This document shows, in pieces, positions 24,392 to 33,523 of a stretch of 64,000 nucleotides of DNA (position 1 is its first letter; each line of letters opens with the position of its first letter). The stretch covers positions 62,001-126,000 of the forward strand of contig CBFGXE010000005.1 in the NCBI GenBank assembly GCA_965652645.1, read 5' to 3'. The position numbers were made by a program, and so were the translations under genes. The notes under the pieces were generated by a model. The model made no database searches and was not told where the DNA came from. It was given only the letters and a program-made list of their open reading frames with translations. The stretch is from ZC4RG30 sp965652645. GTDB lineage: Bacteria; Pseudomonadota; Gammaproteobacteria; Steroidobacterales; Steroidobacteraceae.

Positions 24392-26034
24392 TGCCCGGTG
24401 GCCCGGAACCGCTCTTCCTGCAGGTCGATGTCGCGCACCAGCACGCGCGAGCTGGCATCGGAGATGACATGGGTGCGCGCCAGGCCGAACACTGCCTCGC
24501 GCTCCGCCCGCAGCGCCACCACGCGCAACTTCTGCTCGATTCCGTCGCTCTCGCGCTGTCGGGCCACATCGTCGGTGGCCGTGTAACCCTCGAGCCGCCG
24601 CCGGTAGAGTTCCATCAGGCGCGCCGCCACCTCGGCGTGGAGGTCCGCGTTTTCCTGTCCCTGGGCCATTTCATGTGCGGCTTCCTCGATGGCACGGATG
24701 GCCGCCTCGGCGGCGGCGCTGCGCGCACGCTCGATCTCCGCGTGATGCGTCGGCTCCGGTGGCACCGTCAGGCCGGTGAGCAGCCGCGGCAGCGCGATGC
24801 TCGCGGCGAGCAGCGACAGGATGACCACGCCCGCCGCCAGGAAGATGGTCAGGTCGCGGGCGGGAAACGCCGTGCCATCGGGAAGGGCCAGCGGCAGGGT
24901 CAGCACGCCCGCCAGGGTGATGGCCCCGCGCACGCCGCCCACGGAAATGGCGGCGATCAACCGCACTGTCGGTTTGCTGGTCGGCGCCTCCCCCCGCCTG
25001 CCGGCCAGCCAGGCCGTGAACCGGAACGACAACCACACCCAGCTGAACCGCAGCGCCGCCAGCCCCAGGTTGATCGCCAGCACGTAGACCGCCAGCCACC
25101 AGGGATTTTCATGGTTTGACTCGCGCACCACGTCCACGGCGCCGGCGAAGATGGCCGGCAGCTGCTCGCCCAGCAGCACGAACATGATGCCGTTGAGCGA
25201 GAACTGCACCGTGTCCCAGACGGCGGCGCGCTGCACGCGCGTGGTGGCCAGCGCGCGGCCCGACATTTCCGCATAGCTCATCGCGATGCCGGCGGCCACG
25301 GCCGCGAGGATGCCGGAACAGTGCAGGTGCTCCGCCAGTTCGTAGGCACCAAATGGAATCAGCAGGCTGACCAGCACCTTCGAGCCGGACTCCTCGCCGA
25401 AACGCCGGCTGATGAAATTCATCACGCCCATCGCACACCAGGCCAGCACTGACCCGACCAGCGCGCCGCCGACGGCAAGCTGCACGAAGGTCACGGCGGC
25501 ACTGGACAGCGAGAACACGCCCGTCATTGCCGCGGCCACGGCAAAGCGGAAGCACACCAGGCCCGACGCGTCGTTGAGCAGCGACTCGCCCTCCATGATG
25601 TGCATCACGCGCTTGGGCATGGGCACCCGCGCGGTGATGGCGGAGACCGCCACGGGGTCCGTGGGCGAGACGATGGCCGCCAGGGCGAAGGCCACCGGCA
25701 GCGGCATGGCGGGAATCAGCCAGTGGATGAAGAACCCCATTCCCACCACGGTGCAGAACACCAGGCCGAACGCCAGTTCCGAGATCGTGCCCTTGTCGCG
25801 CAGCAGCCCTTCCTTCGGGATGCGCCAGCCGTCCAGGAACAGCAGCGGCGGCAGGAACAGCAGGAAGAAGATCTCCGGATCGAGCCGCACCTCGTAGCTG
25901 GAAGTGGTCGCGATGACCGCGCCGAGGGCGATCTGCACCAGTGGCGTGGGGATGGCGCGCGGAATGATCCGGACCAGGATGCTGCTGGCGATCACCGCCG
26001 CCAGCATGAACAGAACGACTCCCAATTCTCCCAT
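24388..26034 (-). CDS. CPA1 family Na+/H+ antiporter
   Basis: A 548-residue protein from ATG 26034 (MGELGVVLFMLAAVIASS); an in-frame start at 26064 would add ten residues. About twelve membrane helices fill residues 5-420, including FLLFLPPLLFLDGW, LAAIVSPTDPVAVSAI with the transport Asp, and EGESLLNDASGLVCFR (ND motif), typical of NhaP-type exchangers. A charged cytoplasmic C-terminal tail of about 120 residues is predicted helical. It exchanges monovalent cations for protons for pH and salt homeostasis. No partner genes are adjacent. Confidence 0.88.
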   Translation of the reverse strand: MGELGVVLFMLAAVIASSILVRIIPRAIPTPLVQIALGAVIATTSSYEVRLDPEIFFLLFLPPLLFLDGWRIPKEGLLRDKGTISELAFGLVFCTVVGMGFFIHWLIPAMPLPVAFALAAIVSPTDPVAVSAITARVPMPKRVMHIMEGESLLNDASGLVCFRFAVAAAMTGVFSLSSAAVTFVQLAVGGALVGSVLAWCAMGVMNFISRRFGEESGSKVLVSLLIPFGAYELAEHLHCSGILAAVAAGIAMSYAEMSGRALATTRVQRAAVWDTVQFSLNGIMFVLLGEQLPAIFAGAVDVVRESNHENPWWLAVYVLAINLGLAALRFSWVWLSFRFTAWLAGRRGEAPTSKPTVRLIAAISVGGVRGAITLAGVLTLPLALPDGTAFPARDLTIFLAAGVVILSLLAASIALPRLLTGLTVPPEPTHHAEIERARSAAAEAAIRAIEEAAHEMAQGQENADLHAEVAARLMELYRRRLEGYTATDDVARQRESDGIEQKLRVVALRAEREAVFGLARTHVISDASSRVLVRDIDLQEERFRATGH

Positions 26035-26119
26035 GGGCAATTCTAAGCACGCACGCATGCGCAACCGGAAGCGCCGGCCAGCCGGGCACGCCGGAATCTG
26101 CTTCGGTCAGGGGGAAAGT

Positions 26120-26209
<90 letters not shown>

Positions 26210-26238
26210 ACGGGTGTCGACGGCGTCGAAGGGCGCGT

Positions 26239-26267
26239 ATTCTAGGCCAAAATGGAACCGGAACGAA
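26239..26267 (-). promoter_or_regulatory. Putative promoter of tRNA-Ser
   Basis: On the minus strand TTCGTT (26267-26262), 17 bases, then TAGAAT (26244-26239). Initiation would fall near 26232, about 23 bases before the mature tRNA 5' end. The element overlaps the start of the divergent ybeD gene. Confidence 0.45.
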
Positions 26268-26512
26268 TCGAGTTTCCCGCCGACTACCCCATCAAGGTGG
26301 TCGCCCGCATCCATTCCACCCTCCGCGAGGAGGTGGATGCCGTTTTTGTGCGGCATTTCGGCCCCCTGGTGCGCGAGGACGTGGGCGAGCGGCCCTCTGC
26401 CCAGGGCAATTTCCTGTCGCTGACCTACCTGCCCAGGGTGCAGAACGAGGCGCAGCTGCGCGCCCTGCACGAGGACCTGAAGGCCGTCATCGGCGTGATG
26501 ATGGTGCTCTAG
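26252..26512 (+). CDS. ybeD: YbeD family protein (DUF493)
   Basis: An 86-residue protein, MEPERIEFPADYPIKVVARI, with the compact alpha/beta fold of the YbeD family: FPADYPIKV at the start, SQGNF-like SAQGNFLSLTYL in the middle and a C-terminal LKAVIGVMMVL. The family is thought to be regulatory (ACT-like fold). In many gammaproteobacteria ybeD lies directly beside lipB, as here, where the ends of the two convergent genes overlap by four bases. Confidence 0.9.
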   Translation: MEPERIEFPADYPIKVVARIHSTLREEVDAVFVRHFGPLVREDVGERPSAQGNFLSLTYLPRVQNEAQLRALHEDLKAVIGVMMVL

Positions 26513-27120
26513 GCTGCAGCCGCCGCCAGCCGGGCCTGCAGCCGCTCCGCAAAACGCCGCCCGGCTTCCTCCACCGACCAGCCGATGCCCAGCCGCCGCA
26601 GGCTGGTCACGGGCAGGCCCGCCATGCCGCAGGGATTGATGCGCGCGAAGGCACCCAGGTCCGGGTCCACGTTGAGCGCCAGGCCGTGGTAGCTCGCGCC
26701 CCGCCGCACGCGAAGTCCGAGCGCCGCGAGCTTGCTGCCGTCCACGTACACCCCGGGCGCGTCACGACGGCCCTCGGCGCTGATGCCCTCCCCGGCCACC
26801 ATGTCGATCACGCACTGCTCCAGCAACATCACCAGCCCGCGCACCGTGAGGCCATTGCGCCTGAGGTCCAGCAGCGGATACGCCACCAACTGTCCCGGCC
26901 CATGCCAGGTGACCTGGCCGCCGCGGTCGGTGCGCACCACCGGTGTATCGCCGGCGGCAAGCACGTGCGAGGGATCAGCCGCCATTCCCAGTGTGTACAC
27001 CGGTGGATGTTCCAGCAGCCACAACTCGTCCGGCGTGTCGGCGCCGCGCCCGTCGGTGAAGCGGCGCATCTGCTGCCAGGTGGATTCGTAGTCGGCCAGG
27101 CCCAGCCAGCGGACGATCAT
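26509..27120 (-). CDS. lipB: Octanoyl-[acyl carrier protein] transferase LipB
   Basis: The 203-residue enzyme starts MIVRWLGLADYESTWQQM. RGGQVTWHGPGQLVAYPL, the catalytic Lys130 in DGSKLAALGLRVRRG, SYHGLALNVDPDLGAF and the catalytic Cys164 in INPCG are all present. It moves octanoate from ACP to lipoyl-dependent enzymes, the first step of lipoate assembly. The ATG overlaps the lipA stop (ATGA at 27117-27120), so lipA and lipB are co-translated, in the reverse of the common lipB-lipA order. Confidence 0.96.
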   Translation of the reverse strand: MIVRWLGLADYESTWQQMRRFTDGRGADTPDELWLLEHPPVYTLGMAADPSHVLAAGDTPVVRTDRGGQVTWHGPGQLVAYPLLDLRRNGLTVRGLVMLLEQCVIDMVAGEGISAEGRRDAPGVYVDGSKLAALGLRVRRGASYHGLALNVDPDLGAFARINPCGMAGLPVTSLRRLGIGWSVEEAGRRFAERLQARLAAAAA

Positions 27121-28148
27121 TTCCCTGCTTGCAGGCCCACGTTGTTGCCGGCCAGCGCCTGCTCGGCGCGGTAGCTGGAGCGCACCATCGGCCCGGACAC
27201 GCACTCGCGGAAACCCCGCGCCAGTCCCGCCTCGCGGTACCGCGCAAACTGTTCCGGCGTCACGAATCGCGCCACCGGCAGGTGGTTCGCGGTGGGCCTG
27301 AGGTACTGGCCCAGGGTGAGGATGTCCACCTGCGCGGCGCGCAGGTCATCCATCGCCTCGAGGATTTCCCCGTCGGTCTCGCCCAACCCCAGCATCAGGC
27401 TGCTCTTGGTGAGCACGTCCGGGCGATGCCGCCTGGCATGCGCGAGCACGGCCAGCGTCTGCTCGTAGCCGGCGCGCGGATCGCGCACCGGGTGAGTGAG
27501 CCGCCGCACCGTCTCCAGGTTCTGCGCGAACACCTGCAGGCCCGAGTCCACCACCGTCTCCACGTCGCGCAGCACGCCCTGGAAGTCCGGCGTGAGGGCC
27601 TCGACGGCGGTCCGCGGCGAACGCTCGCGGATGGCGCGCACGCAGGCGGCGAAATGCGCCGCGCCGCCATCCGGCAGGTCATCGCGATTCACGCTGGTGA
27701 GCACGATGTAGGAAAGCTCCATCAGCGCCACGCTCTCGGCCACGTTGCGCGGCTCGTCGGCATCGAGCCAGCCGCGCGGGTTGCCCGTGTCCACGGAGCA
27801 GAACCGGCAGGCACGCGTGCAAACGGCGCCCATCAGCATGAAGGTGGCGGTGCCGGCGTTCCAGCACTCGCCGATGTTCGGGCACTTGGCCTCCTCGCAC
27901 ACCGTGGCGAGGCGATGCTCGTGCACGTTGCGGCGGGTGCGCGCATAACGCTCGCCCGTGGCAGGCAGGGCCTTCAGCCAGCGCGGCTTGCCGGTGGGCA
28001 GCGGGCCGGAAGGTTCGCCACGGGCCTTCTGTCCGTCGCGGATGGCGGTGAAGCCCTGGGGCGTGGTGTATTTCTGCCCGCTGCGGGCGTCGGTACCGAA
28101 GGGCGCGGCCGGCTCGGCCACTACCTGGATGCCCTTGAGGGTGCTCAT
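27117..28148 (-). CDS. lipA: Lipoyl synthase LipA
   Basis: The 343-residue radical-SAM protein starts MSTLKGIQVVAEPAAPFG. Both iron-sulfur cluster sites are present: Cys84, Cys89, Cys95 (auxiliary cluster, CEEAKCPNIGEC) and Cys110, Cys114, Cys117 (CTRACRFC, SAM cluster). The C-terminal SGPMVRSSYRAEQ carries the conserved RSSY motif. It inserts two sulfurs into protein-bound octanoate. Seven bases separate it from murU upstream, giving the operon amgK-murU-lipA-lipB. Confidence 0.97.
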   Translation of the reverse strand: MSTLKGIQVVAEPAAPFGTDARSGQKYTTPQGFTAIRDGQKARGEPSGPLPTGKPRWLKALPATGERYARTRRNVHEHRLATVCEEAKCPNIGECWNAGTATFMLMGAVCTRACRFCSVDTGNPRGWLDADEPRNVAESVALMELSYIVLTSVNRDDLPDGGAAHFAACVRAIRERSPRTAVEALTPDFQGVLRDVETVVDSGLQVFAQNLETVRRLTHPVRDPRAGYEQTLAVLAHARRHRPDVLTKSSLMLGLGETDGEILEAMDDLRAAQVDILTLGQYLRPTANHLPVARFVTPEQFARYREAGLARGFRECVSGPMVRSSYRAEQALAGNNVGLQAGK

Positions 28149-28155
28149 GACCGGT

Positions 28156-28836
28156 TCATCCTCGCATGGCGCGCAGTTCAGCGTCGAGCGAGGCCAGCCG
28201 CTCCGGCGTGCCCACGTCCAGCCAGCGGCCGTCATGGCGCTGGCCGCCCAGCCGGCCGGTCTCCCTGGCACGCTCCAGCCACGGCAGCAGCGGATAGCGG
28301 CCGGCGACGGCCCCGTCGAACAGCGCCGGATGCAGCACGGCCACCCCGGAATACGTCAGGCGCTGCGCAGTCTCACTGCCCCCGGCAACTATGCGCCCTG
28401 CCTCCAGCCAGAAATCCCCGCGCGGATGGTGTTCCGGGTTCGCCACCAGCACCAGCTGCGCCAGGTCACCCGGCGCCAGGCGGATCGAGGGGAAGTCCAC
28501 GTCGGTGTACACATCACCGTTCACCAGCAGGAAGGGCCCGGAGCCCAGCAGTGGCAGGGCGTTGAAAATGCCGCCACCGGTCTCCAGCGCCGGCCAGGGC
28601 TCGCGGCTCCAGCTGATCTGCACGCCATGCTGCGATCCGTCCCCCAGCGCGGCGGCAATCTGCTCGCCCAGCCACGACAGATTGATGACCACCTCCGTGA
28701 AGCCGGCCGCAGCCAGGCGTTCCAGGTGCCAGGCAATCAGCGGCTTGCCCGCCACCGGCAGCAGGGGTTTCGGACAGGTGTCGGTGAGGGGGCGCATGCG
28801 CTCGCCCCGCCCCGCCGCCAGCAGCATGGCCTTCAT
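28156..28836 (-). CDS. murU: N-acetylmuramate alpha-1-phosphate uridylyltransferase MurU
   Basis: A 226-residue NTP transferase: MKAMLLAAGRGERMRPLTD, TCPKPLLPVAGKPLI, ETGGGIFNAL and FLLVNGDVYTDVD, with WLDVGTPERL at the end. MurU converts MurNAc-1-phosphate to UDP-MurNAc in the fosfomycin-bypassing cell-wall recycling route known from Pseudomonas. The gene overlaps the stop of amgK, its usual partner, by four bases. Related mannose- or glucose-1-phosphate enzymes look similar, but the neighbour settles the call. Confidence 0.9.
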   Translation of the reverse strand: MKAMLLAAGRGERMRPLTDTCPKPLLPVAGKPLIAWHLERLAAAGFTEVVINLSWLGEQIAAALGDGSQHGVQISWSREPWPALETGGGIFNALPLLGSGPFLLVNGDVYTDVDFPSIRLAPGDLAQLVLVANPEHHPRGDFWLEAGRIVAGGSETAQRLTYSGVAVLHPALFDGAVAGRYPLLPWLERARETGRLGGQRHDGRWLDVGTPERLASLDAELRAMRG

Positions 28837-29898
28837 GCGGTCACACCCGAAGCGGGTCCCGGCGCGGCCAGCGCGCGCGCATTGGCGTCGGCAAGCCCCG
28901 GCGCGAGGCGCGCCTCCACGAAGGCGGAGAATTCCGCCAGCTCCGGGATGGAAGCGGCAGCCGTACGTACGTAGGACAGGGTGAGCGGCAGGTCACCCAG
29001 GTATCCGGCCTTGCCATCGCGCCAGAACAGGCGCGCGAAGATGCCCAGCACCTTCAGGTGCCGCTGCAGGCCGATGCCATCGAACCACCGCAGGAACTGC
29101 GCGAAGGATTCCCCGGCCAGCGCGCGCCCTGCGTCGCCGCCGTTGAGCAGTCGCTCGCGGTAGCCCCCAAGCCAGGCTTCCACGCGCGTGCGGGGCCACT
29201 CCACGTAGCAGTCCTTGAGGATGGAGGCGAGGTCGTAGCCCACCGGCCCGCGCAGCGCGTCCTGGGTCGATGACGCCGGGCGAGCGGCTGGGCAGCACCA
29301 TCAGGTTGCGCGAGTGGTAGTCCCGGTGCACGAACACCGGTGGCTGCGCCAGCGCGGCGTCGGCCAGCCAGCCGAAGGTGCGCTCGAGCAGTTCCTGCTC
29401 GGCAGCGGAGAGGGTGAGCCCCAGGTGCCGCGCGCAATACCACTCTGGCAGCAAGCGCATCTCGCGCAGCAGGACGGCCCGGTCATAGGGAGGCAGTTGC
29501 CGCGAGGCCGCATCGCCGCCGAGCTGCAGCACCGCCAGCGCATCCAGCGCCTCGCCATAGAGCCGGTCGGGATCCGTACCCCGCCCCAGCGCGGTGAGCA
29601 TGTGGGTGTTGCCCAGGTCCTCCAGCAGCGCGAAGCCGGCACTGGTGTCCGCGGCCCGCACATGGGGGACGTGCACGCCGCAACCCTCCAGCAGGCGCGT
29701 CACGGCAAGATAGGTTGGCAGGTCTTCCTTGTCCGGTGGCGCATCCATCGCGATCCAGCTGCTGCCGTCCTCGTGGCGCACCCGGAAATAACGGCGGAAA
29801 CTGGCATCGGCGGACGCGGTGCGGATGCTGTCGGTGTCGAAGCCGCCCTGGGCCGCAAGCCAGCGGGACAGCAGCTCAAGTCTGGGATCGGCGGGCAT
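28833..29898 (-). pseudogene. amgK: N-acetylmuramate/N-acetylglucosamine kinase AmgK, interrupted by an apparent frameshift
   Basis: The reading frame begins at ATG 29898 (MPADPRLELLSRWLAAQGG) and shows an aminoglycoside-phosphotransferase-type kinase with FVHRDYHSRNLMVL (catalytic Asp) and the start of the metal-binding segment PGVID. Right after this, near 29262-29267, the frame must change: expected GVIDFQDALRGPVGYDL becomes GVIDPGRAARAG, while the missing FQDALRGPVGYDLASI reading continues in the other frame to 28833. Two bases appear lost (gac-cc-agg instead of gac-ttc-cag). Restored length is about 355 residues, normal for AmgK. It may be a sequencing error or a real inactivation of the MurNAc salvage kinase. 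Confidence 0.85.
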
Positions 29899-29907
29899 TC
29901 AAACGAC

Positions 29908-29915
29908 ATTATAAT
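29908..29915. promoter_or_regulatory. Palindromic ATTATAAT element between amgK and lptD
   Basis: The 27-base gap between the divergent amgK and lptD starts contains the palindrome ATTATAAT. It gives a perfect TATAAT -10 box on both strands. The downstream leaders would be very short (about four bases on the lptD side), and no strong -35 boxes are visible, so its use is uncertain. Confidence 0.4.
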
Positions 29916-29925
29916 CACGGCACTC

Positions 29926-32166
29926 ATGCCGAGCCCCCGCCACCTGCTCCCTGTCGCCGCAGCCCTCTGCCTGACGCTGTTGGCGCCGGTGGCCGGGGCA
30001 GCCGAGGGCAATGCCACCTGCAGTGCCGCCTCTGCCGCCGAAGTGCTGTGCCCGGGCGAGGCCGCGCCCATCCGGGCCGCGCAACCGCTCGAGGCGCGGA
30101 TGGAGTCCGGCAAGGTGGACGTGACATTCGGCAACGCCTCCTTCGAGGAAGAGAACGTCTTCCGGTTCTGGAACGGCGTGGAGGTGCAGCAGGGCGGACG
30201 CACGATCTTCGCGGATGAGGTGACCATCAACGACGGCGCGCGCAGCATCGAGGTGCGCGGTTCCGTTGCCTACCGCGACGCAGGGCTGGTGGTCGAGGGC
30301 GAGTCCGGCCGATTCCAGGATGGCGGCGCGGAATTCGAGGGCGTGCAGTTCCAGCTGCCGGAGCGTCCCGCGCGCGGCGCGGCGCGCGCCATGTCGGTGG
30401 ACCGCAATGGCGTGCTGGAGCTTCAGGGCGTGCGATACACCACCTGCCCGCCCGGCCACGACGACTGGACCATCGGCGCCGACTCGGTATCGATCAACAC
30501 CGCGAAGAGCAGCGCCGTGGCGCGCGACGCGCGCCTGGAGTTCTTCGGCGTGCCGCTGCTGCGCCTGCCGGTGATTTCCTTTCCGGTGGGCAATGCGCGC
30601 AAGAGCGGCGTGCTGTTCCCCAACATCGGCAGCTCCACCAGCGGCGGCGTGGAGCTGGCCGTGCCGTACTACTTCAACATCGCCCCGCAGCAGGACTTCA
30701 CTGCCACGCCCACCTGGTATTCCAACCGCGGCATCGACCTCGGCGGCGAATACCGCTATCTCGCGCGCTTCGGCCGCGGCACGGTGCAGGGCAACCTGCT
30801 GCCCGATGACAACCGTGACGGAGGCACGCGCAGCCGGCTGAAGGTCAACAGCCTCAGCGAACTGCCCGGCGGCTGGCGCCTGACGATCGACGCCGAGAAC
30901 GTCAGCGACACGCGCTACCTGGAGGACTTTGCCCGCGGCACCAGCGACTCGAGCACGCCCTTTCTGCCCCGCAGCGCAGTGCTTGCGTGGCGCGATGACC
31001 GCCGCGAGCTGGGTGTCCTGTGGCGCAATTTCCAGACCCTGTATGCCGACCTGCCGCAGGCCGACCGCCCCCACACCGAACTGCCGCGGCTCTTCGCCAG
31101 CGGCGACTGGGAGCTTCAGGGAGCGCTGCCGCTGAACTATGGCGCGCAGGTCGAAGCCGTGAACTTCCGCCACGACGAGGACGTGCAGGGCTGGCGCCTG
31201 CACGCCGCCCCCCAGCTTGCGCTCGACTATGCCGGCACCGGCTGGTTCGTGCGCCCGGCCGCCACGCTGCAGGCCACGCACTACCGCCTGCAGGATGCCC
31301 CTGCCGGCGTCGACACCTCGCCCTCGCGCACCCTGCCGGTGCTGAGCCTGGACACGGGGCTGGTCTTCGAAGGCAGCAGCGGCCGGCGCAACCAGCGTCG
31401 CGTCACGCTCGAGCCGCGCATGATGTACCTGTATGCGCCGTTCCGTGACCAGGACGACCTGCCGGTCTTCGACTCGGCCGAGCCCGACCTCAACTGGGTG
31501 GAGCTGTTCCGCGACAACCGCTACGTGGGCATCGACCGCATCAGCGACGCCAACCAGGTCAGCGCCGGCGTCACGGCCCGGCTGTACAGCAGCCAGACCG
31601 GACAGCGTTACGTGTCCGCGACCCTGGGCCAGGTCTACTACATCGAGAAACCGCGCGTGCTGCTGCCGGATGAACCGGAGGATCCGGGTCGTACCTCCGA
31701 CCTGATCGCCGAGATCGAGCTGTCCTCCTTCCGCAACTGGAACGTCAACACCGGCTGGCAGTGGGACCCGCAGGGCAAGCAGACCGAACGCGCCGAGGTG
31801 CGCCTGCAATACCGCCCGGAGGCGCGCAGCGTGCTGAACTTCGGCTACCGCTTCCAGCGCGGGCGCATGAAGCAGGTGGAGTTCTCGGCCGCCTGGCCGC
31901 TCAACGACAGCTGGCGCCTTTACGGCCGCTCGCTGTATTCGCTGCGCGACGAGCAGGTGATCGAGAATTTCGCCGGCTTCGAGTACGGCAGCTGCTGCTG
32001 GGCCGTGCGCGCCGTGGCGCGCGACTACGTCAGCCGCCGCTCCGGCGACCGCGACCGCAGCATCTACCTGCAGCTGGAGCTCAAGGGCCTCTCCAACGTG
32101 GGCCTGGCGGCCGATGCTTTCCTGGAAAGGGCCATTCGCGGATACTCCACCCGCCGGCGCCGCTAG
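29926..32166 (+). CDS. lptD: LPS-assembly outer-membrane protein LptD
   Basis: A 746-residue precursor from ATG 29926 with a signal peptide ending near AGAAEG (residue about 26). The N-terminal beta-jellyroll (about 55-190) accepts LPS from LptA, and the rest forms a large beta-barrel that inserts LPS into the outer leaflet together with LptE. The disulfide cysteines are all there: Cys32 and Cys42 near the N-terminus, and Cys690-Cys691 in EYGSCCWAV. Presence of lptD shows that the cell makes LPS or uses this route for another lipid. surA follows after about 40 bases, the standard gammaproteobacterial order. Confidence 0.95.
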   Translation: MPSPRHLLPVAAALCLTLLAPVAGAAEGNATCSAASAAEVLCPGEAAPIRAAQPLEARMESGKVDVTFGNASFEEENVFRFWNGVEVQQGGRTIFADEVTINDGARSIEVRGSVAYRDAGLVVEGESGRFQDGGAEFEGVQFQLPERPARGAARAMSVDRNGVLELQGVRYTTCPPGHDDWTIGADSVSINTAKSSAVARDARLEFFGVPLLRLPVISFPVGNARKSGVLFPNIGSSTSGGVELAVPYYFNIAPQQDFTATPTWYSNRGIDLGGEYRYLARFGRGTVQGNLLPDDNRDGGTRSRLKVNSLSELPGGWRLTIDAENVSDTRYLEDFARGTSDSSTPFLPRSAVLAWRDDRRELGVLWRNFQTLYADLPQADRPHTELPRLFASGDWELQGALPLNYGAQVEAVNFRHDEDVQGWRLHAAPQLALDYAGTGWFVRPAATLQATHYRLQDAPAGVDTSPSRTLPVLSLDTGLVFEGSSGRRNQRRVTLEPRMMYLYAPFRDQDDLPVFDSAEPDLNWVELFRDNRYVGIDRISDANQVSAGVTARLYSSQTGQRYVSATLGQVYYIEKPRVLLPDEPEDPGRTSDLIAEIELSSFRNWNVNTGWQWDPQGKQTERAEVRLQYRPEARSVLNFGYRFQRGRMKQVEFSAAWPLNDSWRLYGRSLYSLRDEQVIENFAGFEYGSCCWAVRAVARDYVSRRSGDRDRSIYLQLELKGLSNVGLAADAFLERAIRGYSTRRRR

Positions 32167-32206
32167 GCGCATTACGCCCCCTTAATTTATGGAGCAAGGA
32201 TTCCTC

Positions 32207-33520
32207 ATGCCGCGTTCGTTCCTGGCTTCCCTGGTGCTGCTGCTTGCCAGCCCGCTGCTGCCTGCCGCGGACACGGAGGGAGCGCCCGAGGCACCCGGCA
32301 TCCTGCTCGATCGCGTGGTGGCCATCGTGAACGACGGCATCGTCTCGCAGAGTGAACTCGACGAGGCGATGAACACCGCCGTGCGCCCGCGGCGCGCCGC
32401 CCCGGCCGGCGCGGCGATTCCGCCACAGGCCCCCAAACCGCGCCACGTGCTTGTCCCCCACAACAACAACCCCAACCACTACCAGCGCGCCGAGCGCATC
32501 GGCATCGTCATCGACGACGAGGCCGTGAACCTGGAGTTGCGGTCGCTGGCAGAGGCCAACCAGCTGACGCTGGAGCAGCTCCCGGCGGTGCTGGAGCGCG
32601 ACGGCTACAACTACGCCGCATTCCGCGAGGAGCGCCGGCAGGACCTCGCCCGGCAGCAGCTGCGCCGCAGGGAAGTGCTGCAGCGGGTGAACATCACGCC
32701 GCGCGAGGTGGAGCAGTTCATGGAGCGGCTGAAGAAGCTGCCCGACGAACAGGCCGAATACAACATCTCCCACATCCTCATCGCCCTGCCCCCCGAGGCC
32801 ACGCAGGAGCAGGTCAACGAACTCGCCGCCCGCGCCGAGGAGGTGTCGCGCCGCGCCGCCACCGAGGACTTCGCGCAGCTGGCGGTCACCTTCTCCAACG
32901 CCCAGACGGCGCTGGATGGCGGACAGATGGGCTGGCGCAGCGGCGCAGAGCTGCCGACGCTGCTGGCGGAAACCATCGCCGCGCTGAAGGTCGGCGAGGT
33001 GTCCAGGCCCATCGTGGCCAGCAACGGCGACTTCCACATCGTGAAGCTCAATGCCCTGCGCACCGCCGCCGGCGATCCGGTGCAGGAGCAGACCCACGCG
33101 CGCCACATCCTGCTCACCACCAACGCGCTGCAGGACGATGCCACCGTGCGCCAGCGCCTCTCGGACATCCGCCGGCGCGTGCTGGCCGGGGAGGACTTCG
33201 GCGTGTTCGCGGCCAGCCTGTCCACTGACGAGACCTCCGCCGTTGATGGCGGGGACCTGGGCTGGCGTGGCCCGGGCGAGATGGTTCCCATCTTCGAGGC
33301 AGAGATGGCCAAGCTGAAGGACGGCGAGATCAGCGAGCCGTTCAAGACGGAATTCGGCTGGCACATCGTGCAGGTGCTGGGCCGCCGCACCGCGGACATC
33401 ACCGAGGACATGCTGCGCACCCGCGCCATCCTGCAGCTGCGCCAGAACAAGGCGGACGACCAGCTGGAAAGCTGGCTGCGCGAGCTGCGGGAAGAGTCCT
33501 TCATCGAAATCATCGAGTGA
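32207..33520 (+). CDS. surA: Periplasmic chaperone/peptidyl-prolyl isomerase SurA with abnormal N-terminal segment
   Basis: A 437-residue precursor; I choose ATG 32207 because AAGGA lies six bases upstream. After a signal peptide comes LLDRVVAIVNDGIVSQSELDEAM, the SurA N-domain start. Two parvulin domains follow, with YNISHILIALP at about 175 and THARHILLTTN at about 285, each ending in FHIVKL- or WHIVQV-type strands. The stretch NTAVRPRRAAP...PHNNNPNHY (about residues 57-93) has normal length but is Pro/Asn/His-rich, where homologues have an amphipathic helix reading like LPPxxVLRRQVLERLI. SurA escorts barrel proteins such as LptD. pdxA follows three bases later. Confidence 0.9.
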   Translation: MPRSFLASLVLLLASPLLPAADTEGAPEAPGILLDRVVAIVNDGIVSQSELDEAMNTAVRPRRAAPAGAAIPPQAPKPRHVLVPHNNNPNHYQRAERIGIVIDDEAVNLELRSLAEANQLTLEQLPAVLERDGYNYAAFREERRQDLARQQLRRREVLQRVNITPREVEQFMERLKKLPDEQAEYNISHILIALPPEATQEQVNELAARAEEVSRRAATEDFAQLAVTFSNAQTALDGGQMGWRSGAELPTLLAETIAALKVGEVSRPIVASNGDFHIVKLNALRTAAGDPVQEQTHARHILLTTNALQDDATVRQRLSDIRRRVLAGEDFGVFAASLSTDETSAVDGGDLGWRGPGEMVPIFEAEMAKLKDGEISEPFKTEFGWHIVQVLGRRTADITEDMLRTRAILQLRQNKADDQLESWLRELREESFIEIIE

Positions 33521-33523
33521 TCC

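Noticed and set aside
29899..32172. Minus-strand open frame of about 757 codons
   Set aside because: Exactly opposite lptD, with no recognisable domain.
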